A stretch of 64,000 nt of DNA from positions 1 through 64,000 of the forward strand of contig NZ_JAMTDX010000102.1 of assembly GCF_023806625.1 (NCBI RefSeq). Direction: 5' to 3'. Within the stretch, counting starts at the first letter, position 1, and every line of letters begins with the position of its first letter. The translations under genes were made by a program, and so were the position numbers. The notes under the pieces are model-generated. The model was not told the DNA's origin. It worked only from the letters and a program-made list of their open reading frames with translations, and ran no database searches. Origin of the DNA: Accumulibacter sp. GTDB lineage: Bacteria > Pseudomonadota > Gammaproteobacteria > Burkholderiales > Rhodocyclaceae. Shown here one piece after another: positions 1-10,124 of this stretch.

Positions 1-698
1 CGACCTTCTTCAACTGCCTGACCGGCTTCTACAAGCCGACGCTCGGCAGCATCCGCCTCAACCACCCGCAGCGCGGACCGATGCGCCTCGAGACGATGGC
101 CAGCCATCAGGTCGCGCGCACCGCGAAGGTCGTGCGCACCTTCCAGAACATCCGCCTGTTCCCGAAGATGACCGTGCTCGAGAACCTCGTCGTCGCCCAG
201 CACAACACGCTGCAACACGCCTCGCGCTTCTCGCTCGCCGGACTCCTCGGCCTGCCCGTATACCGGCGCGCCGAAGCGGCGGCGATCGGCCGGGCGGTCG
301 GCTGGCTCGAGCGGCTGAAGCTGATCGACAAGGCCGACACCGCCGCCGGTGCGTTGCCCTACGGCATGCAGCGGCGCATCGAGATCGCCCGCGCGCTGTG
401 CGTCGAGCCGCTGCTGCTCTGCCTCGACGAGCCCGCCGCCGGACTCAATCCGCGCGAGTCCGGCGAACTCAATGAACTGCTGGTCCACCTTGCACGCGAC
501 GAGGGAATCTCCATTCTGCTGATCGAGCACGACATGAGCGTGGTGATGACTGTCTCCGACCATGTCTGCGTGCTCAACTACGGCCGCAAGATCGCCGAAG
601 GCACGCCGGCGCAGGTGCAGCGCGACCCGAACGTGGTCAAGGCCTACCTCGGCGAGGAAGACGCCGGCGAAGAACTGCCTGCGGAGGCCGTCCGATGA
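1..698 (+). CDS. livG: Branched-chain amino acid ABC transporter ATP-binding protein LivG (5' end cut off)
   Basis: One of the two cytoplasmic ATPases of a high-affinity branched-chain amino acid (or amide/urea-type) importer. The frame is open from base 3, before the first ATG at 81. The first residues, TFFNCLTGFYKPT, are those that directly follow the Walker A lysine in LivG proteins, so the gene starts outside the window. Visible are the Q-loop region (RTFQNIRLFPKMTVLENL), a weakly conserved signature (LPYGMQRRIEIARAL), Walker B (LLCLDEPAAGLNP) and the H-loop (LLIEHDMSVVM). The C-terminal NPNVVKAYLG-like tail is typical of LivG. The stop overlaps the livF start (ATGA), showing translational coupling. 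Permease and binding-protein genes should lie upstream, outside the window. Confidence 0.93.
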   Translation, partial: TFFNCLTGFYKPTLGSIRLNHPQRGPMRLETMASHQVARTAKVVRTFQNIRLFPKMTVLENLVVAQHNTLQHASRFSLAGLLGLPVYRRAEAAAIGRAVGWLERLKLIDKADTAAGALPYGMQRRIEIARALCVEPLLLCLDEPAAGLNPRESGELNELLVHLARDEGISILLIEHDMSVVMTVSDHVCVLNYGRKIAEGTPAQVQRDPNVVKAYLGEEDAGEELPAEAVR

Positions 699-1420
699 TG
701 CTCCAGCTGTCCGGCGTGCATGCCCACTACGGCCACATCCACGCGCTGCACGGCGTCGATCTCTCGGTTCAGGTCGGCGAGGTCGTCACGCTGATCGGCG
801 CCAATGGCGCCGGCAAGTCGACACTGATGATGACCCTCTTCGGCCAGCCCCGCGCCTCGAGCGGACGGATCGTCTTCGACGGCGAGGACGTCACCGCGCT
901 GCCGACGCACGACATCGCCCGCCGCGGCATCTCGCTGGTCCCCGAGGGAAGGCGCATCTTCCCGCGGATGACCGTCCTCGAAAACCTCCAGATGGGCGCC
1001 GTGCTCGGCGACCCGGCGAACCTCGCCGTCGACCTCGAACGGATGTACGCGCTTTTCCCGATCCTCGCCGAGCGCAGCGAGCAGCGCGCCGGAACGCTCT
1101 CCGGCGGCGAACAGCAGATGCTGGCCATTGCCCGCGCACTGATGAGCCGCCCACAGCTGCTGCTTCTCGACGAACCGTCGCTCGGCCTCGCACCACTGTA
1201 CATCAGGAAGATCTTTCAGACGATCCGTGAGCTCAACCGTGACCACGGGATGACCATCCTGCTCGTCGAACAGAACGCACACCACGCGCTGCGCGTTGCG
1301 CACCGCGGCTACGTCATGCAGCACGGCCAGATCGTCCTCTCGGGCAGCGGCCGTGAACTGCTCGCCAACCCGGAGGTGCATGCCGCCTACCTCGCCGGCG
1401 ACCGCGCCAGCGGCGCCTGA
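695..1420 (+). CDS. livF: Branched-chain amino acid ABC transporter ATP-binding protein LivF
   Basis: Second ATPase of the Liv-type importer, pairing with LivG under the LivHM permeases. It has 241 residues, the usual LivF size. Motifs in order are Walker A (GANGAGKST, about residues 33-41), the Q-loop region with PEGRRIFPRMTVLENL, the signature LSGGEQQMLAIARAL, Walker B (LLLLDEPSLGLAP) and the H-loop (LLVEQNAHHAL). The start overlaps the livG stop by four bases. No clear terminator follows, and the next gene, on the same strand, begins 52 bases downstream. Confidence 0.95.
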   Translation: MMLQLSGVHAHYGHIHALHGVDLSVQVGEVVTLIGANGAGKSTLMMTLFGQPRASSGRIVFDGEDVTALPTHDIARRGISLVPEGRRIFPRMTVLENLQMGAVLGDPANLAVDLERMYALFPILAERSEQRAGTLSGGEQQMLAIARALMSRPQLLLLDEPSLGLAPLYIRKIFQTIRELNRDHGMTILLVEQNAHHALRVAHRGYVMQHGQIVLSGSGRELLANPEVHAAYLAGDRASGA

Positions 1421-1472
1421 ACCCCGGTGCGCGGCCGGCACACCCTGATGCGATGAGGCGCGCGCCAGTGCG

Positions 1473-2420
1473 ATGAACGCGCTACCCGGGGCAGCCCGGC
1501 CCGCGCAGATCGTGACCAGCCGCGAGACCGGCAGGCCGCCGCGCTGGCTGCCCTTTCTCGTCCTCGGCATCGGCCTGCTGGCGATCTCCTTCGGAGCGAT
1601 CCTCGCGCGCTTCGCGCAGGCGAATGGCCTGCCGTCGCTGGCCATCGCCACGCTGCGCCTTGGCCTCGCCGCGCTGATCGTCACCCCGCTGGCGCTCTGG
1701 CAGTCCGGCCGGACGTTGCGCGCGCTGACCCGCCGACAGGTCCTGCTCACCGGCGGCGCGGGCGTCTTCCTCGCCGTGCATTTCGCCACCTGGATCACCT
1801 CGCTCGAGTACACGTCGGTGGCCAGCAGCACCGCGCTGGTGACCACCAACCTGCTGTGGATCGGCATCGCCTCGTTCGTCCTGTTCGGCGAGCGGCCGGG
1901 CTCGCTGATGCTCGTCGGCATCGTCATCTCGCTCTCCGGCAGCCTGCTGATCTTCTGGAGCGACAGCCGGGCGAGTGTCGCGGGCAGCGCCCCCCTGCTC
2001 GGCAATTTCCTCGCCCTCGCCGGTAGCTGGTGCTTCTCGGCCTACCTGCTGATCGGTCGCCGGTTGCGCGCGAGCCTGCCGCTGCCGGCGTACGTGTGGC
2101 TCGCCTACGGCAGCGCCGCGTTGTTCCTGGTCCTCGGCTGTCAGGTGAGCGGCACGGCGCTTGCCGGCTACAGCGGCGCGGCCTACCTCGTCGCGCTGGG
2201 TATGGCGCTCGGCCCGCAACTGCTCGGCCATACCTCGTACAACTGGTCGCTTAGGCACGTCTCGCCAACCTTCGTCGCCGTCGTCACGCTCGGCGAACCG
2301 GTCGGCAGCGCCGTCCTCGCCTGGCTTTTCTTCGGCGAGTCGTTCGCGCCGGCCCAGGCGGTCGGGTTCGTCCTGCTGCTTGCCGGAATCTACCTCGCCG
2401 CCCGCGGCGAAGGACGGTGA
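1473..2420 (+). CDS. DMT-superfamily (EamA) transporter
   Basis: Predicted inner-membrane metabolite exporter of the drug/metabolite transporter superfamily, 315 residues with about ten hydrophobic segments arranged as two EamA repeats. Diagnostic stretches are the end of the first repeat (TTNLLWIGIASFVLFGERP) and of the second (VVTLGEPVGSAVLAWLFFGE, then a final helix). The N-terminal ~25 residues are polar and may be trimmed if a later start is used. The substrate cannot be read from sequence. It follows livF closely but its link to amino acid transport is only suggested by position. Confidence 0.85.
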   Translation: MNALPGAARPAQIVTSRETGRPPRWLPFLVLGIGLLAISFGAILARFAQANGLPSLAIATLRLGLAALIVTPLALWQSGRTLRALTRRQVLLTGGAGVFLAVHFATWITSLEYTSVASSTALVTTNLLWIGIASFVLFGERPGSLMLVGIVISLSGSLLIFWSDSRASVAGSAPLLGNFLALAGSWCFSAYLLIGRRLRASLPLPAYVWLAYGSAALFLVLGCQVSGTALAGYSGAAYLVALGMALGPQLLGHTSYNWSLRHVSPTFVAVVTLGEPVGSAVLAWLFFGESFAPAQAVGFVLLLAGIYLAARGEGR

Positions 2421-2494
2421 CCGGCGATCCATGCTCATCGCGAGCGCGACGCTGGTTGCGCCAGTGCATCGAGCCGACTGCGGCCTCCCCCCGT

Positions 2495-2524
2495 CTTGAA
2501 ATCTTCGCCAGCAGACCCTATCAT
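2495..2524 (+). promoter_or_regulatory. groESL promoter (sigma-70, with sigma-32-like features)
   Basis: A TTGAAA -35 box at 2496-2501 and a TATCAT -10 box at 2519-2524 are separated by 17 bases, a good sigma-70 promoter. The same bases read as CTTGAAA (2495-2501), 14 bases, then CCCTATCAT, which resembles the heat-shock sigma-32 pattern (CTTGAAA-N11-16-CCCCATnT). The -10 box runs into the CIRCE operator. Dual heat-shock control is inference. Confidence 0.65.
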
Positions 2525-2550
2525 TAGCACTCGCTAGCATCGAGTGCTAA
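2524..2550. promoter_or_regulatory. CIRCE operator (HrcA binding site) of groESL
   Basis: A perfect CIRCE inverted repeat: TTAGCACTC at 2524-2532, a nine-base spacer, and GAGTGCTAA at 2542-2550. This is the known operator of the heat-shock repressor HrcA. It overlaps the -10 box and lies 90 bases before groES, so bound HrcA would block initiation. hrcA itself is not in the window. Confidence 0.96.
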
Positions 2551-2639
2551 TAACCAAGCTTGGCCCCGGCGACAGCGCCTACCGGGCCGCAGCAGGGGAC
2601 TGCTGCTACCGTCAACCTGTTCTACCAAGGAGAAAGTGC

Positions 2640-2930
2640 ATGAAGATTCGTCCGTTGCATGACCGCGTGATCGTCAAGCGTCTTGAAGAGGAACGCCGGA
2701 CAGCCTCCGGCATCGTCATCCCCGACACCGCTGCCGAGAAGCCCGATCAGGGCGAGATTCGCGCAGTGGGCACCGGCAAGCTGCTCGAAGATGGCAGCAT
2801 TCGCCCTCTGGCGGTGAGAGTCGGCGACCGCGTGCTGTTTGGCAAGTACGCCGGGCAGACCGTCAAGGTCGAAGGCGAAGAGCTGCTCGTCATGCGTGAG
2901 GAAGACATCATGGGGGTCATCGAGGGCTGA
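2640..2930 (+). CDS. groES: Co-chaperonin GroES
   Basis: The 10-kDa lid of the GroEL/GroES folding chamber, 96 residues. It begins [14 protein letters not shown] and includes the mobile loop ([19 protein letters not shown]) and the C-terminal [13 protein letters not shown] typical of GroES. The ATG at 2640 is chosen because an AAGGAG ribosome site sits just before it and all family homology starts here, although the frame is open from 2544. First gene of the CIRCE-controlled operon, with groEL 90 bases downstream. Confidence 0.98.
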   Translation: MKIRPLHDRVIVKRLEEERRTASGIVIPDTAAEKPDQGEIRAVGTGKLLEDGSIRPLAVRVGDRVLFGKYAGQTVKVEGEELLVMREEDIMGVIEG

Positions 2931-4673
<1,743 letters not shown>

Positions 4674-4693
4674 TCTGTCGCTGCAACCCGGCA

Positions 4694-4745
4694 AGCGGAG
4701 CCCCCGACAAAGCGGTGAGCGTAGAGGGGGCTCCGCTGCGTTTAC
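4694..4745 (+). terminator. groESL rho-independent terminator
   Basis: A 12-bp perfect stem pairs AGCGGAGCCCCC (4694-4705) with GGGGGCTCCGCT (4726-4737). The loop is about 20 bases and a short T-containing tail (GCGTTTAC) follows. It begins 21 bases after the groEL stop. The T tract is weak, so termination could be partial. Confidence 0.7.
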
Positions 4746-4913
4746 GTGGTGCCTCGACACGCGTGAGGCGACCACCCTACGCGCTCTCCGACGCGGCACG
4801 ACGCAACCGGCCGCCCGACCTAGCCGGCCAGCGTCTTTGCGGAGCACGGCATGCGGCGTCTGCGCCACGGTGTCACGACGAGCGGCGAAGTCGAAGCTTG
4901 AGACCGGGCCACG

Positions 4914-5486
4914 CTACCGGACCGTGCCTTGTCGTTCTTCACCCGACCAGGACGTGAGCTCCGCCGGCCCACCAGCGTCCGCACGGCCAGCGTAAGCCGG
5001 CAGCACCTTCCAGTGCGCGAACGCCGCAGCCTGGCCGGTGACGGCCTCGAGTCCAGGCAGATTCCAGACCGTCGCTCCGGTGATCAGGAAGCGTTTGCCG
5101 CTCGCCGAGATGCGCACCCCGGCGTAGTCGTCGATGAAACCCCGTGCCCTGACGCAGTCGAGCAGGCGCTGCCTCTCGTCGCGCTCGAGCGGTTCCGCCG
5201 ACAGTCGGGAAGGCAGGTGGACCATCTGCGACCACGACATCTCGAACAGCTGCTGCGCGGCACGGTTTGCATAAAAGAATGTCGGGTCGGGCGAAGCATC
5301 GTGCGCGAGCACCACGAACGGGGCCTCGTAAAGAAGCCTGCCCGAATCCCCGCCTGGCGGGATACCCGGGAGCAGCGATCGCCTCAACAAGCTCTCGTAG
5401 CTCGCCAGGATCAGGTTCGCGCTTGCTGCCTGAAAGTCATTGGCCTCGGTCGGCTCGCCGCGATCGAAAGACGTGAGTGTGCTCAT
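4914..5486 (-). CDS. MEKHLA (PAS-like) domain protein
   Basis: A 190-residue stand-alone protein recognised as the MEKHLA family, a PAS-like sensory domain first named from plant HD-ZIP III proteins and found as single-domain proteins in bacteria. Telling stretches are LYEAPFVVLAHDASPDPTFFYANRAAQQLFEMSW, the following LPSRLSAEPLERDERQRLL, and GFIDDYAGVRISASGKRF. The start at 5486 is preferred over an upstream open frame because GGAAGAGG lies just before it and homology begins here. There is no output domain, so it may bind a small molecule or act on a partner. Function is unknown. Confidence 0.8.
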   Translation of the reverse strand: MSTLTSFDRGEPTEANDFQAASANLILASYESLLRRSLLPGIPPGGDSGRLLYEAPFVVLAHDASPDPTFFYANRAAQQLFEMSWSQMVHLPSRLSAEPLERDERQRLLDCVRARGFIDDYAGVRISASGKRFLITGATVWNLPGLEAVTGQAAAFAHWKVLPAYAGRADAGGPAELTSWSGEERQGTVR

Positions 5487-5897
5487 TGACCTCTTCCCGC
5501 GCGATCGGTGAGCAACGCGCAGGCAGACTATACGCGACAACCGCGCGGCCTTCGACCTCCAGTCTCGCCCGGCAGGATCGACGGGAGGGCGAAGAGCGAG
5601 GCACCATCGCAGACGCCGACTTGCCCCGCGAGCGCACGCAGGCAGCTTGCCCGTTCGGCAGCGGGTGTCGAGCATCGGCCGTGACGGGCCCACCCAAGCA
5701 TGGCAAGATGCGCGAATGCGACGAGGCTGGACTGGTCAGCTGCTGCGGGTCGGGTCGACGACCATCGCTGCTCTTCGGTCGAGGCCGGCCCGTGATCCTG
5801 CGGCGGCGGGACAGGAGTGGCGAGCCCGCCGGCAGCCGATGGCTACGCTCGCAGACTTCGGAGAATGATCTTGGCCGGATGGAGGGCCACTCACAGG
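5487..5897. other. Divergent intergenic region, no gene seen
   Basis: 411 bases between the divergent MEKHLA and PH-domain genes. Open frames here are arginine-rich and look like random high-GC frames. It must hold both promoters, but I see no convincing -35/-10 pair, only an isolated TATAGT on the minus strand near 5527-5532. Confidence 0.4.
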
Positions 5898-6413
5898 ATG
5901 CCTCGGCACGCCGTCCGACTCCTCACAGTCGGGGAGCGCTTGCTCTACGTGACGCGGCCGCTGGTCGCCAGACCAGCACTCCTCGTCGCTCTCGGCGCGA
6001 TCGTCCTGGCGCTTGGCGTGTTCTCGATGATCGTCGACCCGGGATTCTTCCGCCTCGCCATCCTGCCGTTGCTGCCTTTGCTCGGCGCCTCGGCCGGACG
6101 CCTGCTGCACGCACCGGTGGTCTTCGTGACTGACCGCCGGGTCGTCTCGGCAGGCCGCTGGCTGCGACCACGCTCGATCGATCTGCCGAGAGTGAGGGGT
6201 GTGCGCGTCCGGCAGACGGCGCTGGAGCGTCACGTGGGTCCCGGCGCAGTGGACGTGCTCGTCCAGCCGGTCGAAGACGTCCGGGAAGGAGTCTTCCTGT
6301 GCTGCAACTTTGCGGCGCTTCCCGATCCGCAGGCTCTTGCGTCGGCAATCTGCGCGGCCGTGGCCGCCAGCGGCCGCAACACCACAGCTGAAGCCCATGG
6401 GCCAACTTCCTGA
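5898..6413 (+). CDS. Membrane-anchored bacterial PH-domain protein
   Basis: About 171 residues. After a short basic stretch and the GERLLYVTRPLVARP segment come two hydrophobic helices (residues about 27-70, including ALLVALGAIVLALGVF). A beta-rich soluble domain with VVFVTDRRVVSAGRW and RSIDLPRVRGVRVRQTALERH follows, the usual layout of bacterial PH (bPH2/YdbT-like) proteins. The start is uncertain: ATG at 5898 has GGAGG twelve bases upstream, while in-frame ATGs at 5865 and 5817 are less well supported. Its 3' end overlaps the next gene by 17 bases, suggesting co-expression. The biochemical role is unknown. Confidence 0.6.
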   Translation: MPRHAVRLLTVGERLLYVTRPLVARPALLVALGAIVLALGVFSMIVDPGFFRLAILPLLPLLGASAGRLLHAPVVFVTDRRVVSAGRWLRPRSIDLPRVRGVRVRQTALERHVGPGAVDVLVQPVEDVREGVFLCCNFAALPDPQALASAICAAVAASGRNTTAEAHGPTS

Positions 6414-7542
6414 GCCGCTGAGCCCGCGACCGGCTTCGCCCGACGCTGCGCCCGCTGCCGGAGGGCCGGACCTCGACTCCCCGATGAGCATTGAAGAAGC
6501 CGCGGTCGGTTGTCTGCTCGGCACCGCTGTCGGCGATGCCCTGGGACTTCCCTGCGAGGGACTTTCCGCACGACGACAGAAGCGCTGGTGTCCGACGCTC
6601 GAAGGCTACCGGATGCTCTTCGGCAAGGGCCTGTGCTCGGACGATACCGAACACAGTTGCCTGCTCGCCCAAGCCATCCTCGCTTCGGGCGGAGACGAGT
6701 GGGTCTTCGAAGAGGATCTCGCCCGGCGACTGCGCTGGTGGCTGGCCGGCCTGCCAGCGGGAATCGGTTTCGCCACACTGCGCGCGCTGCTCAAGCTCTG
6801 GCTGTTCCTGCCACGCCGATTCCGCGGCGTGCGCTCCGCAGGCAACGGACCAGCAATGCGCAGTGCCCTGCTCGGGGTCTGCTTCGCTGACGATGAGGCC
6901 CGGATGCTTCGCCTCGTCCAGGCCAGCACGCGGCTGACGCACACCGATCCGCGCGCCGAGTGCGGTGCGCTTGCCGTTGCCCTCGCCGCGCGCTGTTCGA
7001 TGCGCGGCGAGACCTTCGATGCGCTGGTCGACGACCTCGCTCGTCTCGGCGCGCGAAACGCTTCGCCGGCCTTGGAACTGGTCGGCCTGTTGCAGGCGCT
7101 GCGCGCCAGCGTCGTCCGTGGCGAACCGACCGACTCGTTCATGCGCCGACTGGGTTGCACGAACGGCGTCTCCGGCTACATCTACCGGAGCGTCCCGGCC
7201 GCACTGCATGCCTGGCAGTCGCATCCGCGCGATTTCGCGGCTGCGGTGAGCGCAGTCATTCGCTGCGGCGGTGACACCGACACAACCGGGGCGATCGTCG
7301 GCGGAATCGTCGGAGCAGGCGTGGGCAGCAAGTGCATTCCCGATCGCTGGCTCGACGACCTCGTCGAATGGCCGCGTACCGTCGAGTGGATCGAAGACCT
7401 CGCCCGCAAGGCCGCTCGAGCAGCGCACAACGGAGCAACCGACAGCCATCCGGTGTCGGTCGCCGGCCTGATGGCGCGCAACGCGCTCTTCCTTGTCCTC
7501 GTACTGGCGCACGGATTCCGGCGTCTTCTGCCGCCCTACTGA
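6397..7542 (+). CDS. ADP-ribosylglycohydrolase family protein
   Basis: Predicted DraG/ARH-type hydrolase that would remove ADP-ribose from proteins or nucleic acid using a binuclear metal site. The metal-ligand motifs are present: GTAVGDALG near the N-terminus, CSDDTEHS, and near the C-terminus the hallmark GGDTDTTGAIVGGIVGA. It has 381 residues from the chosen ATG. An in-frame ATG at 6484, immediately before the conserved domain, is a good alternative. A hydrophobic C-terminal segment (ALFLVLVLAHGF) may attach it to the membrane. It overlaps the membrane PH gene upstream and stands 328 bases before a TIR-domain gene. The adjacency of an ADP-ribose hydrolase and a likely NADase may be meaningful. 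Confidence 0.82.
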   Translation: MGQLPEPLSPRPASPDAAPAAGGPDLDSPMSIEEAAVGCLLGTAVGDALGLPCEGLSARRQKRWCPTLEGYRMLFGKGLCSDDTEHSCLLAQAILASGGDEWVFEEDLARRLRWWLAGLPAGIGFATLRALLKLWLFLPRRFRGVRSAGNGPAMRSALLGVCFADDEARMLRLVQASTRLTHTDPRAECGALAVALAARCSMRGETFDALVDDLARLGARNASPALELVGLLQALRASVVRGEPTDSFMRRLGCTNGVSGYIYRSVPAALHAWQSHPRDFAAAVSAVIRCGGDTDTTGAIVGGIVGAGVGSKCIPDRWLDDLVEWPRTVEWIEDLARKAARAAHNGATDSHPVSVAGLMARNALFLVLVLAHGFRRLLPPY

Positions 7543-7870
7543 CTCGGCAAGGGCCGACCCGGCAGCCGCCGCACCCGGACCGGCCACTCGAAGAGCGCCG
7601 CTCTCGGGCGCCGTGAGGCGGATCCGCGAAGATCACGGTAAAGCCCGTCGCGCGCGTGTCGACCCGGACAGCCCGTCCGGAGACCCATCCACCAGCGCTA
7701 GAAATGGTCCATGAATAAAAGGCCGAGGTCCGCTGCCCAAGCACTCGCGCTGCCGGCGAAAGACACCCTGCGATCCGGGACCCCCAGCGCCCAAGGCGAG
7801 TGACGGAATGCGTCGAACCCCGGGACGCTGCTGCAGAACTGCTGCAGGAATTGGGGAGAACCGGACGGCT
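7543..7870. other. Intergenic region, no gene seen
   Basis: 328 bases between the ADP-ribosylglycohydrolase and the broken TIR gene. No coding frame, terminator stem with a T tract, or clear promoter was found. Confidence 0.4.
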
Positions 7871-8820
7871 ATGCACGACGTCTTCGTCAGCTACGCTCGG
7901 GTCGATGACGAAAGCCCGACCGGAAGCGGCCACGGCTGGGTGACGACCTTCGAGCACTGGCTGTGCGAGGCGCTCGAGCGGCCGCTCGGCCGGCGCCCCG
8001 ACACCTGGATGGACTGGCAGTTGGCCGCCAATGCGCCGCTCACGGCCACCCTGCTCGACGAAGTGCGCAACAGCCGCTCGCTCGTGCTGATCCTCTCTCT
8101 CGGCTACCAGAACTCGCCATGGTGCGAGTTCGAGCTGAACAATTTCCTCGGGCAACATCCGCCCGTCGGCGGTCGTGAGGCAATCCTCGTCGTCGAGATC
8201 TATCCGGTTGATCGCCACAGGCTCCCCGCGCGCGTCCAGGAACTGGTCCCGGTCCAGTTCTGGGAAGCCGGTATCGACGACCGGATCCCGCGGACACTGG
8301 GCTGGCCCACCGTCGACCCGGACGAACACAACCCGTACTGGGCGAAGCTCAATTTCCTCGCCTACCAGATCGCCGCGCAGATCAGCGTGCCGATCACCAG
8401 AGTCCTCGAACCGCCACCGTCAGCCGCGCCCGTCGTCTGGATCGCCGATCCAACGCCGAAGGTCGTCGAATACCAGGATGAACTCGCCGTCGCGATCACC
8501 CGGAACGGTGGCACCATCGGGCCGAAAGCACGAGTTCGAAGAAGCCGAACGTCGGGCCCGCAGCGAGAGCGAGGCCCGCCGGCGTGCCGAGCAGGATGCG
8601 GCGAAACAGAGGAGACTCCAGCGCTGGCTGATCGGATCGCGGGTGTTGCTGGTCGTTCTGGTCGTTCTGCTGTGCGTCACGGCGTGGTCACTCTGGCACG
8701 CGCGACAGACCACCAAGCTGGCGACGATCGGCCCGCTCGTACTCGAAGGCCCGGCGATGGTCAGTGGTCAGCTCGGCAACAGCCCGGTTCTCGGCCTTCT
8801 CGAAGCGTTGGCCGCCTATC
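7871..8820 (+). pseudogene. TIR-domain membrane protein, frameshifted and truncated
   Basis: The first part reads as a TIR domain: MHDVFVSYARVDDE at the start, an LDEVRNSRSLVLILS strand, and NSPWCEFELNNFL, in which Glu88 sits four residues after Trp as in catalytic TIR NADases. From about 8520-8533 the homologous reading moves by one base into another frame. That frame encodes a charged coiled coil (EEAERRARSESEARRR) and a transmembrane helix (VLLVVLVVLLCVTAWSLW), then the start of an alpha-helical repeat (GNSPVLGLLEALAAYP). The sequence decays near 8820 and meets the convergent dioxygenase gene. GGGGAGAA at 7853-7860 supports the start at 7871. It is called a pseudogene because of the frameshift and the missing C-terminal domain, though a sequencing error could explain the shift alone. 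Confidence 0.65.
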
Positions 8821-8971
8821 CTGCGAGGCCCTGCAGGCCGGCGACCGGGCGGGGGCAGGTCCTCGGCACCAGAACCCACGCCGTGGAAGCGCAGCACCAG
8901 CTCACGGGTTCGGGCGGTCGCGGGATCGGGCAGTGCGATGATGCGATCGTCGTGCACGGCCTGGACTCCCT

Positions 8972-9766
8972 TCACGCCGCAACGCCGCCTGCGCCGAACA
9001 CGTACGAATCCATGGCCAGCATGCCGTGCGCGATGCCACCCTCGATTGCACTGACCGGAAGAATCGTGTCTGCCGCACCGACAGCCACGAGCAGCGGCCA
9101 GAAGTGCTCAGCAGTCGGGTGGACCCTCCGGGCGTCCGGCGCATCGTCCAGTGTGCGCAGCAGCCGCGCCCGGTCTCCCTGCTCGACGGCCTCGCGCACC
9201 CACGCCGCGAACTTCACCACGTACGCTTCGTCAGGTCCGTACCCGCTGCGGAACTCGTAAAGGTTGTGCGTCAGGCTGCCCGAGCCGACGATCAGAACAG
9301 CCTCATCGGCCAGCGGCGCGAGCGCCTGCCCGAAGGCCAAGGCTGCCTGCGCATCCAGCCGGGATGGCAGCGACACCTGGAACACCGGCACGTCGGCCTC
9401 CGGATACAGGTAGCGCAGCGGTACCCAGGCACCATGGTCCAAACCGCGCCGTTCGTCAGCCTGTGCTTGCCAACCGGCGTTCTGCAGGCACGCCACCGCC
9501 CGCTGCGCCAGCTCGGCGTGACCGCGGACCGGGTAGTTCAGCTGGTAGAGGGCCGGGGCAAACCCGCCGAAGTCGTGCATGGTCTCGGGTTGCACGGCGG
9601 TGCTCACGCGCGGCGTGGGCGTCATCCAGTGCGGCGAGACCACCAGCGCCGCCTCCGGTCGGGGCAGCGTCCGGCCCAGCGCCGTCAGCCGGGGCCCCAC
9701 CAGGCCGGGCTCGAGCGCGAAGGTCGGTGCGCCGTGCGAGACGAACAGGCTGGGCAGGCGTGACAT
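8972..9766 (-). CDS. LigB-family extradiol dioxygenase (4,5-DOPA dioxygenase-like)
   Basis: 264 residues, resembling YgiD-type class III extradiol dioxygenases that open catechol rings such as DOPA using Zn or Fe. Conserved features are LFVSHGAPTFALEPG at the N-terminus, VVSPHWMT, the RRGLDHGAWVPLRYLYPEADVPVFQVS segment, VGSGSLTHNLYE and HPTAEHFWPLLVAVGA, together holding the metal-ligand histidines. A strong GGAGAGAG precedes the ATG at 9766. That ATG overlaps the stop of the DoxX gene (TGATG), so it is translationally coupled to it. The natural substrate is unknown. Confidence 0.88.
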   Translation of the reverse strand: MSRLPSLFVSHGAPTFALEPGLVGPRLTALGRTLPRPEAALVVSPHWMTPTPRVSTAVQPETMHDFGGFAPALYQLNYPVRGHAELAQRAVACLQNAGWQAQADERRGLDHGAWVPLRYLYPEADVPVFQVSLPSRLDAQAALAFGQALAPLADEAVLIVGSGSLTHNLYEFRSGYGPDEAYVVKFAAWVREAVEQGDRARLLRTLDDAPDARRVHPTAEHFWPLLVAVGAADTILPVSAIEGGIAHGMLAMDSYVFGAGGVAA

Positions 9767-10107
9767 CAGCGCTCTCTCCAGTGCGCTGCGAAGACCGCGA
9801 TCAGCCGGGCGCAGGCGAGTGCCGCGGCAGCAGGCCGAACGAGCGCACCGACGACCAGTGCCAGACCCGCGAAGAATTCGGCGAGACCAGCCAGCAGCGC
9901 CATCAGATGCCCCGGGTTCAGACCGATGGAGGCGATGAACCGACCGCCACCTTGGAGGCCGTAACCGCCGAACCAGCCGGACCGTTTCTGAGCGCCGCGC
10001 TCGGCGAAGATGATGCCGACCGGAAAGCACAGGGACACGGCTCCGGCGCCGTCGTCGGTGGCCAGCACGCGTTGCAGGAATGAGTTGCCCGTGTGATGTC
10101 TAAACAA
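9766..10107 (-). CDS. DoxX-family membrane protein, C-terminally short
   Basis: 113 residues starting at a TTG codon (10107). The conserved DoxX core is visible: LATDDGAGAVSL, then VGIIFAERGAQKRSGWFGGYG and GLAEFFAGLALVVGALVRPAA. Typical DoxX proteins run 130-150 residues with a fourth helix. Here the frame stops right after FAAHW, in the overlap with the dioxygenase start, so the last helix seems lost. The start is uncertain and could be an internal GTG just before LATDD. DoxX proteins are membrane partners of redox enzymes and often sit beside dioxygenases. Confidence 0.7.
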   Translation of the reverse strand: MFRHHTGNSFLQRVLATDDGAGAVSLCFPVGIIFAERGAQKRSGWFGGYGLQGGGRFIASIGLNPGHLMALLAGLAEFFAGLALVVGALVRPAAAALACARLIAVFAAHWRER

Positions 10108-10124
10108 GTTGTGTGTACTTCAGG

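Noticed and set aside
8688..8975. 95-codon minus-strand frame between the TIR remnant and the dioxygenase
   Set aside because: Overlaps the transmembrane part of the TIR remnant, no homology.
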